Assembly: GCA_963573385.1 (NCBI GenBank) | Contig: CAUYLG010071552.1 | Location: forward strand, 1-64,000 | Length of the DNA stretch: 64,000 nt | Source of the DNA: Cacajao melanocephalus | Lineage: Eukaryota > Chordata > Mammalia > Primates > Pitheciidae | Direction: 5' to 3' | Shown: positions 39,055 through 64,000 of the stretch, piece by piece | Layout: each line of letters opens with the position of its first letter | Numbering within the stretch: position 1 is the stretch's first letter | Notes under the pieces: model-generated | Told to the model about the DNA's origin: nothing | The model's input: only the letters and a program-made list of their open reading frames with translations | The model's database searches: none | Program-made: the position numbers and the translations under genes

Positions 39055-40364
39055 CGAGAACACATAGGCCAATGCAGGCTTTATTGGGGCTGGGTGCCCC
39101 AGGGAGAGCCAGGATGTAGAGCACAGAGAGTCATATGCAGGCTGCACTTTTGCACGTCCTCTCTGTCGCAGTCTCCTGCAGAGCCCGAGGAAGTCAGGCC
39201 TTCCCACGAGTGACAGGAGTCTGGCCTGACAAGAGTTGAGCCTTTAGAGCCAGATGGGAGACTTGTGTCTGAAGCGCCACCTAGTGGTGACTGGGATGCT
39301 GGCAGGGAGGAGTTGAGGGCAAAAGTCTAGTTTCTAAGGTCTCATACCCCAATGACAGGGTGAACCCTGAAATGAAACTCCAAACTGGGGGCAGTTGTCT
39401 TAGGGTAACCACTTGCCCCAGTTTTTCAGAGACCAGAAGCAAGACTTCTAAGAGCCATGGATAGTTGTTCTATGTGTTTTGGGGTTTCTTATCTCAAAGG
39501 GTGTGAAGTCACAGTAGGCAGTGACATGGTAACAGAACCAAGGCCTGAGAGGGAGTCCTGATGGGCACAGCTTCAGCTGCTTTGGCCTGGAAGCCGAATT
39601 GCTGTCCTCTTGCACCACACACAGGTGGGCCCCTGGGGAAGAGAGCTCTTGATTCTGATGTCAGACTTGCTCTAAGGGGCAGAGCCGTGCATTCCTTCTT
39701 TCCCCCATTCCTCTTATTTTCTTCCCCTCCCTTTTGCTCTCCCAAGTCTGAAATCACAAGATAGGGGGCATATTCAGGAATGGGGGAATCCTCCTGTCCC
39801 CCACCTCATCCCTCCCTGCACTGCAGATGGCATCCCTGCTTCTGGGCCTCCCCAGCTGCAGGAATAGCTTCTAGTGGAAGAGCCCCACTCATGTGACAAA
39901 GATGACCAGCCAGGACAGCCTGGTTTGGGTCCACTGAGCCAGTGGATCAGTGTCCTGAGATGAGTCTCCAGAGATGTCCCGAGTAGGGCACAACATGGCA
40001 GTGAGTGAGTTGCAGAACCTCACAGTAGGCTCAGCAGGTGGTCAGCTCAGCGCCAGTGCCACAGAAGGCACCCTGTAACATGGTGAGTCTGCATGCTCAA
40101 CAGGTCTGTTGACTGGCGGGTGGAAAGTTCAAGCTGCTTAGTAGGGTGAGCCTTGACTGCCCCCACCCCCTGCCTTTCCAGGAGCTGGCCCTTACTGGAA
40201 GATGGTCATAATTCTGAGGCCCTGGCAGGAGCCCAGCAGGACAGGCAGTGCCCTCCATTCCTCGCCCGAAGCCTGTTGATGGATTGATAGAGGGCCAGCC
40301 CTGGATGTCGGGCGAGGAGGAGAGGAGATCCAGGCCAGCTGCTTGCATCGCCCGCGCTGCCTTC
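39055..40364 (-). other. RPS6KL1: RPS6KL1 3' UTR (probable)
   Basis: About 1.3 kb of non-repetitive sequence from the stop to the first good AATAAA on the - strand. The extent is inferred; a second AATAAA further down would lengthen it by about 0.55 kb. Confidence 0.5.
39080..39085 (-). terminator. RPS6KL1: Candidate RPS6KL1 poly(A) signal AATAAA
   Basis: Canonical AATAAA on the - strand, 1.28 kb after the stop. No transcript end is visible to confirm use. Confidence 0.4.
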
Positions 40365-53529
<13,165 letters not shown>

Positions 53530-53756
53530 GGCTGCCCTGCAGCTGGGACCTGGAATGGGCAAATGCATTAGGGAGGACCTAGCTGGGAGGACCCCCCCAT
53601 CCACACCCCAGTTTCCTCCACTGAATATCAGGGAGACTAATATTCACCCCCAAAGACTGGAGGGGTCAGAGCTAAAGTGGGTAAAGTATTTTCATGGATC
53701 CAGGTCCTTCCTAAGTGCTGATAATGATAGAATCATAACCAGCTTGGGACTCTGTT

Positions 53757-54073
53757 TTCTTTCTTTCTTTTTTTTTTTTTTGAGATGGAGTCTTGCTCTG
53801 TCACCCAGGCTGGAGTACAGTGGTGCAATCTCGGGTTACTGTGACCTCTGCCTCCTGGATTCAAGCAATTCTCCTGCCTCAGTATCCCAAGTAGCTGGAA
53901 TTACAGGCCACTCGCCTACCACACCCAGCTATTTCTTGTATTTTTTTGTATTTTTAGTAGAGATGGTGTTTCAGCCTGTTGACCAGGCTGGTCTTGTACT
54001 CCTGACCTCAAGTGATCTGCCTGCCTTGGCCTCCCAAAGTGCTGAGATTACAGGTGTGAGCCACCATGTGGGC
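53757..54073 (-). mobile_element. Alu (antisense)
   Basis: TTCTTTCTTTTTTTTTTTTTG then AGATGGAGTC to GTGAGCCACCATGTGGGCC. Confidence 0.94.
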
Positions 54074-54849
54074 CTGAAGCTGTTTTCCTTTCCATTCAAA
54101 TGCAGTTCAGCAAACATTTCTGGAGCATCTACTACTGTGTTGAGCTCTGGAGAGAGCCGAGAATATCTGTGATCCATAGCCACCTTCACGGGGCCTCCAT
54201 GGAGCAAGGCTGATGTCTAGTACGCATTCAGCACCTGGAGGCCACACACGCCAGGCTCAAATGCTCTTCCTCATGCTGTTCCCTCCACCCTGCCTGTTCT
54301 CCCCCTGCCCCACTCCTGTGGGAATCTCATTTGCCCTTTGGGGTTCAGCACTTCTCTGTGGACGGGTTGGACTGCCCCTCCTGTGTTTTGTTCCCTTGGT
54401 TCTGAGGTCAGTGTGGTCAGCAAGTGAGGACGCCTCCTGGAGCCAGCAGAGAGCTAAGCACAGAGCTGGGCCAGCAGATCTGTCTGCAGATGGAATGACT
54501 GCGTGGCAGACTCGGTGCCACACTGGATGGGGCTGGAAGAGGGCAGGGTGACCCAGCCCCAGGGAGGGTAGCTCTGTCCTCCTGGCTTTATCTTTGAGAA
54601 GACGATATGGCCTCCAAGGACCTGACAGCAGCTCCTCCCTGAGCAATGAGTGACCCAGACGGCCAAAGGGATGAGAGCTGTGGTTGCGGGAAGGGAAGGG
54701 GCTTAGAGAGAAGCCCGCAGAGCTGCCTGGCTTTTGCTCTCCCAGGTGCCCTTGGGAATGGGCAGGACTTGGAACTTCCAACCCCAGGTCATTTGGAGAG
54801 AAGGAGGAGACAGCAGGATGGGCAGTGGGGCGGGAGGGGAAGCCCACAG

Positions 54850-55460
54850 CCTCAGCCAGCGGCAGGGAGCCAGGATGTGGCCAGGAAGCGGAGGCAGGCC
54901 GCACCCTCCCCTCTCGGCCGAGCCCAGGGGGGAACTTGAGGCTCTGAGGCCTTGCTCTGGGGGTCACCCAGGAGGGTTGTGCTGGCTTTAGGGGCCACCC
55001 CGCCTGGCCGGGTCCTGCCGGGCAGAGCTGCCTGGCTGCGCCTGGACACGGAAAGTGGCACATGCAGCCCGCGGGGCCCCAGCCGCAAGGTGCACGATCC
55101 CGCGGGGAACGGCTGAGGGGGCCCCTCTCCTGGGAGGGTGGAAGAGGGGCCGGACACACACCGTACCTGCCCGAGCTGGGAGCCGGGTCCGTGGGCCAGG
55201 CCTCCCCCTGCTGCCACCGGCCCTTCACGGCAGAGCGCACCGCGGCCCGCTACTTTCTGGCGTCCGGCAGGTGCGGGGCCAGCCGGTGCAGCGCGGCCAT
55301 TGGCTGCGGATGAGCTCATCCTTCATCCTTGGAATAAACCACCAATCACCACCCGGCTCGGCTCCTGCCGGCCTTAAAGTCACAGGGCCTGCGCTGCGGG
55401 GCTGAGGGGGGCAGGGGTCGGCTTAGAGAGGGGAGGGAGAGGTGGGGTGTAGGGTAGGGT
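54850..55460 (-). promoter_or_regulatory. RPS6KL1: RPS6KL1 GC-rich promoter / CpG island
   Basis: High G+C and frequent CpG, upstream of the coding start and in the right place for the first exon of a - strand gene. A possible non-coding exon 1 ends at 55167 before the donor GTACGG. The start site cannot be fixed from sequence alone. Confidence 0.6.
55167..55340 (-). other. RPS6KL1: Putative RPS6KL1 5' UTR exon 1
   Basis: Read on the - strand, GGGCAG|GTACGG at 55167 is a good donor inside the CpG island. Splicing to 53549 would give a short non-coding leader. The upper limit is a guess. Confidence 0.35.
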
Positions 55461-55758
55461 GGGGAGAGCAGGTCTAGAATCACCCAGGGATGCGGAAGGG
55501 GCTGTTTCAGAAATCCAGGCCATGTGCCACTTCTAGGACTTTTCTCATTCGTTGCTTCATTCATTTATCCAACAATTCAATGCTATGTATTAAGAGTCTA
55601 CCATGCACGAGGAGCTGGGTGTTGAGATGTAGCCATGGACTAGACAGCACTGCTCACACCTGCATGGGGCTTTCAGTCTAGTGAAGGCTGCAGAGAGTAA
55701 AGATCCCAGCAATAGGAGGCTTCTGATGTCAGAAACGAACTTCAAATTGAAGACATAG

Positions 55759-56042
55759 GCTGGGTGCAGTGGCTCACGCCTGACATCTCTGCACTATGGA
55801 AGGCTGAGGCGGGAGGATCACTTGAATCCAAGGAGTTCGACACCAGCCTGGGCAACATAGGTAGACCCAATCTCTATAAAAATTACAAAATTAGCCAGGC
55901 ATGGTGGCGTGTGCCTGTGGTCCCAGTTACTCAGGAGGCTGAGGTAGGAGGATGGATTGAGCTTAGGAGGTTCGAGGCTGCAGTGAGCTGAGATTGTGCC
56001 ACTGCATTCCAGCCTGGGTGATGGGGCAAGACCCTGTGACAC
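55759..56042 (+). mobile_element. Alu
   Basis: ATAGGCTGGGTGCAGTGGCTC to GGGCAAGACCCTGTGACACA. No A tail remains. Confidence 0.92.
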
Positions 56043-56520
56043 AGATGTCACGTGCAGGCTCAGTGCTGACCAGCCTCACTCTGTCCCCCAGCTGTACTTA
56101 CTCCACCCTAGACACCCTTTCATACTTTCTCCCTTTGACTCTCAACCGTCCCCCATCCTCACCCTCAGCCAGAGCTGTTGCTTCAACCTTCCCTTGACAA
56201 CAGTGGCGCACAGACTCCCACAGGCCTGCTCCTGGCCCGTGGGCAGGGCTGTGCCCACACTCTGCCTCCAACCTTTTTCCACAGGTGACCGTCTGTGCCC
56301 CATCGAAGGCCACCCTTTCATGTGAGCATCAGTCCTGCCATCACCTACTCAGTGACACCACTCTGGCGATTCTCCCCTCTCTCCCACTGCATCACTTCCA
56401 TCTGATACAAACAGAAGGCTGTTTCTCCCCTCTCAAAAGCAAAACAAAAAACAACAAAACAAAACAAAACACACTCTTGGCCTCACTTCTTCCTCTACCT
56501 ACCACCCTAGGTTGGCAATA
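56043..56520. other. No gene seen
   Basis: C+T-rich unique-looking sequence, ending in a (CAAAA)n-like A-rich patch near 56435-56470. Confidence 0.45.
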
Positions 56521-56521
56521 T

Positions 56522-56674
56522 GGCTAATTTTCATTTTTTTTTGTTTTGTTTTTTAGTAGAGATGGAGTTTCACCATATTGCCCAGGCTGATCTCCAACTC
56601 CTGAACTCAGGTGATCCACTCACGTTAGCCTCCCAAAGTGTTGAGATTACAAACATGAGCCACAGCACCTGGCC
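56522..56674 (-). mobile_element. Antisense Alu fragment
   Basis: GGCTAATTTTCATTTTTTTTTG to ATGAGCCACAGCACCTGGCCC. Confidence 0.88.
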
Positions 56675-56679
56675 CAAAA

Positions 56680-57610
56680 GTAAACTTTTGAAAACACACC
56701 CTACAGAATGGGAGAAAATACTTGGAAATCATATATCTGATAAGGGTCTAGTTTCTAGAATATATATAGGACTCTTACAATTCAACAATAAAAAGACAAC
56801 CCAGTTTAAAAATGGGCAAGTAATTTGAACAGACATTTCTCCAAAGAAGATATGCAAATGCACGCCATAAGCACATGAGAAGATGTTCAACCTCATTAGT
56901 CATTAGAGGAATACAAATTAAAATCACAAGGAGACACCACTTCTCACCCCCTAGGATGGCCACAACACAAAAGACAATAGCAAGTGTTGACAAGGATCTG
57001 GAGAAATTCGCATACTGCTGATGAGAATGTAAAATGGGACAGCTGCTTTGGAAAGCAATTTGGCAGTTCCTCAAAAAGTTAAACATAGAGTTACCATATA
57101 ACCCAGCAATCTACTTCTAGGTATATACTTAAGAGTATTGAACACATATGTTCACATAAAAACTTGCACATGAATGTTGTTAGCAGCATTACTCATAATA
57201 GCCAAAAAGTGGCAACAACCCAATGTCCAACACCTGATGAATACATAAAATGTGATGTAACTGAATAATGGAATATTATTCAGCCGTAAAAAAGAATAAA
57301 GTGCTGATACGTGATACAACATAGGTGAACCTTGAAAACATTATACTAAGCAAAAGAAGCCAGTCACAAAAGGACACATATTGTATACTTGCATTTATAT
57401 GAAGTTTCCAGAGACAGAAGGTTCACGTCAGGAAGGGGACAATGTGTATGGGGTTTTTTATTGGGTCATCAAATGTTCTAGAATTAGTGGTAAAGCCTAG
57501 TGAATAATAAAATATACTAAATTGTATATTTTAAAAAGGTGAATTTTATGGTATGTGAATTATATCTCAATTAAAACAATTATTACAATTAAAAAAAAGA
57601 AAAAAAAAAC
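56680..57610 (+). mobile_element. L1 3' end (ORF2 C-terminal part and 3' UTR)
   Basis: About 930 nt of decayed L1. CCAAAGAAGATATGCAAATG, AATCACAAGGAGACACCACTT and ATGGAATATTATTCAGCCGT are hallmarks of the L1 ORF2 tail. The 3' UTR follows (GTGAATTTTATGGTATGTGA), then an A-rich end. Many stops; inert. The 3' UTR type suggests an old primate or eutherian L1 (L1MA/L1PB-like). Confidence 0.85.
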
Positions 57611-57747
57611 AATGCCTGAACTCTTGATCCTGCCCTGAAACCTTTTCCACTTGGAGCCTTTCCCAACCCCATCCTCACGATCCACTCATCCTGTTGTTGC
57701 TCAGGCCAAAAATTTTAGAACCATCCTGACTTTTCTTTTTAATTTTT

Positions 57748-57882
57748 TTAACTTTTATTTTTTTTTTAGAGACGGGGTTTCACTATGTTGGCCAGGATGG
57801 TCTTGATCTCTTGACCTTGTGATCCACCAGCCTTGGCCTTCCAAAGTGCTGGGATTACAGGTGTGAGCCACTGCGCCCGGCC
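57748..57882 (-). mobile_element. Antisense Alu fragment
   Basis: TTTTTTTTTTAGAGACGGGGT to GTGAGCCACTGCGCCCGGCC. Confidence 0.88.
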
Positions 57883-57963
57883 TCATCCTGACTTCTCTTA
57901 TTTTCTTGCACAGTCCCTTGCCCCCTCCATTCTTCTTCATCTTCCACCAACCTCACCCACTGA

Positions 57964-58388
<425 letters not shown>

Positions 58389-58423
58389 TGAGGCATTGCC
58401 CTGATGTGACTTTCTTGTGAGAC

Positions 58424-59370
<947 letters not shown>

Positions 59371-59661
59371 ATTTTTTTTTTTTGAGACAGTTTCTCTCTT
59401 GTTGCCCAGGCTGGAGTATAGTGGCATGATCTGGGCTAACCCCAATCTCCACCTCCTGGGTTCAAGTTAGTCTCCTGCCTCAGCCTCCTGAGGGGCTGGG
59501 ATTACAGGCATGCAACACCATGCCTGGCTAATTTCGTATTTTTAGTAGAGACAGGGTTTCTCCATGGTGGTCAGGCTGGTCTTGAACTCCGAACCTCAGG
59601 TCACCCAACTGCCTCAGCCTCCCAAAGTGCTGAGATTACAGGTGTGAGCCACAGTCCTGGC
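59371..59661 (-). mobile_element. Alu (antisense)
   Basis: Poly(T), GAGACAGTTTCTCTCTTGTTG to GTGAGCCACAGTCCTGGC. Followed at once by another antisense Alu. Confidence 0.92.
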
Positions 59662-59884
59662 TTTTTTTTGGGGCGGGGGATGGAGTCTCGCTCTGTCACC
59701 CAGGCTGGAGTGCAGTGGTGTGATCTTGGCTCACTGCAGTCTCCACCTCCCAGGTTCAAGCGGTTCTGCCTCAGCCTCCTGAGTATCTGGGATTACAGGT
59801 GCATGCGATCTCTTGACCTTGTGATCTTCCCACCTCTGCCACCCAAAGTGCTGGGATCACAGGCGTGAGGCACCACGCCCAGCC
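59662..59884 (-). mobile_element. Alu (antisense) with internal deletion
   Basis: GGGGGATGGAGTCTCGCTCTG to GTGAGGCACCACGCCCAGCC. About 70 nt between GGTGCATGC and GATCTCTTGACC are missing. Confidence 0.9.
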
Positions 59885-60239
59885 TACTTCTAGATATTTA
59901 ATCTAGGAAAATACTTGCCCAGATACAGAATATATATGGATATTTATGGCAACATTGCTTGCAATATTAAGAAATAGAATAAATTCCAAATATCATATGT
60001 AATATCAAGAAATGAATTAATAACGTGTGGGATATTCACATATTATTTTCAGCATTTTAAAAGAATGAATCTGAACCAAATCTATGTGCCTGAACATGTA
60101 TATATCTCAAAAGCATATTCCTGAGTAAAAACAGTCAGCTCCTAAATGCCACCTATAATATGATGCTATTTATGTCTATGTTTTAAAAATTGTTTTACTC
60201 TTTTATTAATCTTTATGCCTGTGTAAACATCGTATTATT
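59885..60239 (+). mobile_element. Old L1-family fragment
   Basis: ATTTATGGCAACATTGCTTGC and later ATGAAATATTTCATAATGAA (after the Alu, about 60548) resemble degraded L1M/HAL1 sequence. Low certainty. Confidence 0.4.
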
Positions 60240-60537
<298 letters not shown>

Positions 60538-60539
60538 TT

Positions 60540-61005
60540 ATATTATGTATATGAAATATTTCATAATGAAACAAAGTAAAATGGAGAATAAATGTAAATT
60601 TAAAATATCCACACACTCTAAAGGGTGTGCAGGGAAATCTGTCTCTTACCCCATGCCGCCAGGGTCCACATTATCAATTTATTGGGGCTCAGTCAATTAA
60701 TTCTTCGCGTTTTTCCTGGGCATATTATACAGTGTTGAACCTTGTTTTTACTAAACAACATATGTACCCAAAGGAAACCTGCATGCTCAATGGCAACAAA
60801 TCCAAACTGTGTCAGTAAAACATGCAATGTGTGTTGAAAACCCAGGAAACCGAACAGAGAGAGGACAGGAAATAAAGCTGCCTCTCATGGCCCAGCACAA
60901 CTGCAGTACGAGGACGCAGCAGGAAGAGCAAGCACCCCGCGTCTGCGGGCGCAGGAAGGGTGCGTGAGCATGTGTGCGTTAGGTCCAGACATGCAGGATT
61001 TGTGG
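60540..61005. other. No gene seen
   Basis: Old L1-like start, then unique-looking sequence with a CpG-bearing patch at 60905-60965. No frame of note. Confidence 0.4.
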
Positions 61006-61006
61006 G

Positions 61007-61276
61007 GTTTTGTTTTGTTTCGTTTTGTTTTTTTGAGACAAGGTCTTGCTTTGCGATCTCAGTTCATTGCAGCCTCGACCGACTGGGGTCAAACTATCCT
61101 CCCACCTCAGCCTCAGAGTAGCTGGGACTACGCTCAGCTAGTTTTTAAACTTCTTTTTAGAGATGGGGGTCTCGTGATGTGCCCAAGCTAGTCTCATACT
61201 CCTGGGCTCAGGTGATCCTCCCCACTTGGCCTCCCAAAGTGCTGAGAAGACAGGTGTGAGCCACTGTGCCTGGCCT
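61007..61276 (-). mobile_element. Alu (antisense, diverged)
   Basis: (TTTTG)n, GAGACAAGGTCTTGCTTTGCG to GTGAGCCACTGTGCCTGGCC. Confidence 0.9.
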
Positions 61277-61579
61277 CCCTTGCACGTTTTCCTGTTAATG
61301 ATCTGCTGCTTGGACCGGCTATCAGCTGTTCTTACTAGAACAGCTGAAATAATTTCACCATCTCTATTTTCTTTACAAAGTACTTGCTTGATGCCAGAAT
61401 TGTAAACAGACTTTCTGACTAAGTGGTCTTAAACATTCCATGGCCCCCTTTCTTATTGTCTGGGTAACTCAGAATAGGTCATAGAGGAATTGTCTAAGCA
61501 AAATGAAGTTTACAGTGCTTCATGGTTTTTAGAAAATACCTCATGAAAGAAGGCAGAATGTTTAAAAATGTAATAATTA
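61277..61579. other. No gene seen
   Basis: About 300 nt of unique-looking AT-rich sequence. Confidence 0.4.
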
Positions 61580-61706
61580 GACCAGGTGCGGTGGCTCACA
61601 CCTGTGATCCCAGCACTTTGGGAGGCCTGGGTGGAGGGGGGTGGGGGGTGGCGGGAATCACCTGGGCAACAAGAGCAAAACTCCTTCTCAAAAAAAAAAA
61701 AAAAAT
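61580..61706 (+). mobile_element. Deleted Alu with G-rich centre
   Basis: GACCAGGTGCGGTGGCTCAC, then a G-rich block (61630-61655), then GAGCAAAACTCCTTCTCAAAA. Most of both arms is lost. Confidence 0.88.
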
Positions 61707-62087
61707 CTAATAATTAAATTTGAAAGACCCCCTAAAAAGACCTGCAAATTCATAGCCTAACTGGCCTAAGACTCAGTAAGCCATCGCACACTGTGGGCAC
61801 TATGGCACAATCCCAAGAACTCAGAATTTCCTTCCCCATCTCACAGACAGCTCTGTGACGGGGACTGGCAGAAAGCCATGGTCCCATCTAGTGAGATTCT
61901 GAGATGTTTTTCATTCTCAAGGGACACGGTCATTACAGTAGCTAAAGTAGCCGAGATAATTTCTGGGTTGTTTCTTGGTAAACAGCATAGACTTGAAAGA
62001 AGCAGTTCTCTAACTTTTTGGTCTCAGCAACACAGAGTCTTTGTTTATTTGGGTTATTTCTATTAATATTTACTGTATTCAAAATTA

Positions 62088-62411
<324 letters not shown>

Positions 62412-62474
62412 AAAGACATTTAAGGATATTTCATTATTTAAAAATAACAAGAAATCCATCATATGGAAACATAA

Positions 62475-62778
<304 letters not shown>

Positions 62779-63017
62779 AAGAATATTTTAAAAGTATTTG
62801 GTGACAGGAGTAGAATTACTTTCCTTTTTGAAAATCTCTTTAATGCTGACATTAGGGATAGAAGAGCGCTGAGCTCTCATACCTGCTTCTGCGTTCAATC
62901 TGCTATGATGAGCTGTTCTGGTTGCAGTAGGTGAAGAAAATCCAGCCTCACACAGAGATGTAGCTGGAAAAGGGAGGAGTATTTTAACAGCCACTTCAGA
63001 TATTCTGGGTGTGTATT

Positions 63018-63315
63018 TTGTTTTGTTTTGTTTGAGACGGAGTCTCACTCTGTTGCCGAGCCTGGAGTGCAATGATGTGATCTTGGCTCACTGCAACCTC
63101 CAACTCCCAGATTTAAGCAATTCTCCTGGCTCAGCCTCCTGATTAGCTGGGATTACAGGCACCTGCCACCACGCCTGGCTAATTTTTGTATTTTTAGTAG
63201 AGACGGGGTTTTGCCACATTGCCCAGGTTGGTCTTGAGCTCCTGGCCTCAAGCAATCCACCCGCCTCAGTCTCCTAAAGTGCTGGGATTACAGACGTGAG
63301 CCACGGTGTCTGGCT
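63018..63315 (-). mobile_element. Alu (antisense)
   Basis: (TTTTG)n, GAGACGGAGTCTCACTCTGTTG to GTGAGCCACGGTGTCTGGC. Confidence 0.93.
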
Positions 63316-63354
63316 TTACTGAAATCTTAAAACTACACTATTCGTTGCTATTAT

Positions 63355-63490
63355 TAATCTTTACTTTACAGATGATAAAACTGAGGCACTGGGAGGTTAA
63401 ATAACTTCCTTAAGCTTACACAGCTAGGAATTGGGAGCGCTAGGAATCTAACGCTGGCAGTTTGACTCCAGAACCCAAGTTGGAACCACT
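63355..63490 (-). mobile_element. MIR fragment (antisense)
   Basis: TTTACAGATGATAAAACTGAG, AATAACTTCCTTAAGCTTAC, then ACAGCTAGGAATTGGGAG: reversed MIR. Confidence 0.75.
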
Positions 63491-63682
63491 ATACTGATTA
63501 CATTAAGCCCCTAACTGTGGAGTTCTCCAGGGAGTGGGGGAAGGAACCTCTTGGGGAAGAGGGTGGGCAGTGGTCAAATAGAGTTTTATAACATCTGCAG
63601 TTGTTATATGCTTTTAAACAATGAAGTATATTGGTATATAATTTGTAATGTTAAAATAACTTTAAAAATTATCTATGGAATA

Positions 63683-63797
63683 GCTAGGTGTGGTGGCTGG
63701 AACGTGCAGCCCCAGTTACTTGAGAGGCTGAGGTGGGAGGATCTCTCGAGTCCAAGAGTTTGAATTCAGTCAGCCTGGGTAATGTAACAAGCCCTCG
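63683..63797 (+). mobile_element. Alu fragment
   Basis: GCTAGGTGTGGTGGCTGGAAC to GTCAGCCTGGGTAATGTAAC. Confidence 0.85.
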
Positions 63798-63798
63798 T

Positions 63799-64000
63799 TT
63801 TTTTTTTTTTTCCTTTCTTTCTTTCTTTTTTTTTCTTGAGACAGTCTTGCTCTGTCACCCAGGCTGGAGTGCAGTAGTGGGATCTTGGCTCACTACAACC
63901 TCTGCCTCCTGGGTTCAAGTGATTCCCCTGCCACAGCCTCCCAGTAGCTGCAGGTGCAAGACACCACGCCTGGCAAATTTTGTATTTTTAGTAGACATGG
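63799..64000 (-). mobile_element. Alu (antisense), cut by the window end
   Basis: Poly(T)/(CTTT)n, TTGAGACAGTCTTGCTCTGTC to TTTTTAGTAGACATGG. Confidence 0.92.

Noticed and set aside
54257..55240. 327-codon - strand open frame upstream of RPS6KL1
   Set aside because: GC-rich sequence keeps it open by chance. It has no domain, is Pro/Arg/Gly-rich throughout, and overlaps the putative non-coding first exon and intron.
56680..57610. L1 segment as an active element
   Set aside because: Only the 3' end is present and it is full of stops and indels.

Overview
The window is nuclear DNA from an anthropoid primate, syntenic with human 14q24.3. The evidence is about 50 dimeric Alu copies on both strands, with older MIR and L1 fossils, plus two intron-rich genes that I could rebuild exon by exon. 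From memory of human DLST, this copy has about ten amino-acid differences and three extra residues. That points to a non-human anthropoid such as a monkey, but the species is not proven here.

Layout. 1-15 kb is intergenic. It is filled with Alus, old L1/MIR fragments and one broken METTL5 retrocopy (7900-8600). About 15.0-37.2 kb holds DLST on the + strand: CpG-island promoter, 15 coding exons (456 codons), a long 3' UTR and an ATTAAA signal at 37158. About 39-55.3 kb holds RPS6KL1 on the - strand, tail to tail with DLST: ten coding exons (547 codons) and a GC-rich promoter near 55.2 kb. From 55.5 to 64 kb there is no gene, only Alus and an L1 3' end.

Function. DLST is the E2 core enzyme of the mitochondrial 2-oxoglutarate dehydrogenase complex. 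It has a transit peptide, one lipoyl domain (lysine 111), a Pro/Ala linker and a catalytic domain with the DHRxxDG motif. RPS6KL1 has an MIT domain followed by a kinase-like domain whose DFG motif reads YFG, so it is probably a pseudokinase. The two genes are neighbours but no shared pathway is visible.

No undescribed multi-gene system is visible. The points most worth a second look are: two GC-AG introns in RPS6KL1; a tRNA-Pro 5'-half fossil in DLST intron 7; a G-quadruplex motif just upstream of the DLST poly(A) signal; three single-codon length differences in DLST; a quasi-palindromic Alu junction; and a 9.4-kb Alu-free stretch around the convergent gene ends.
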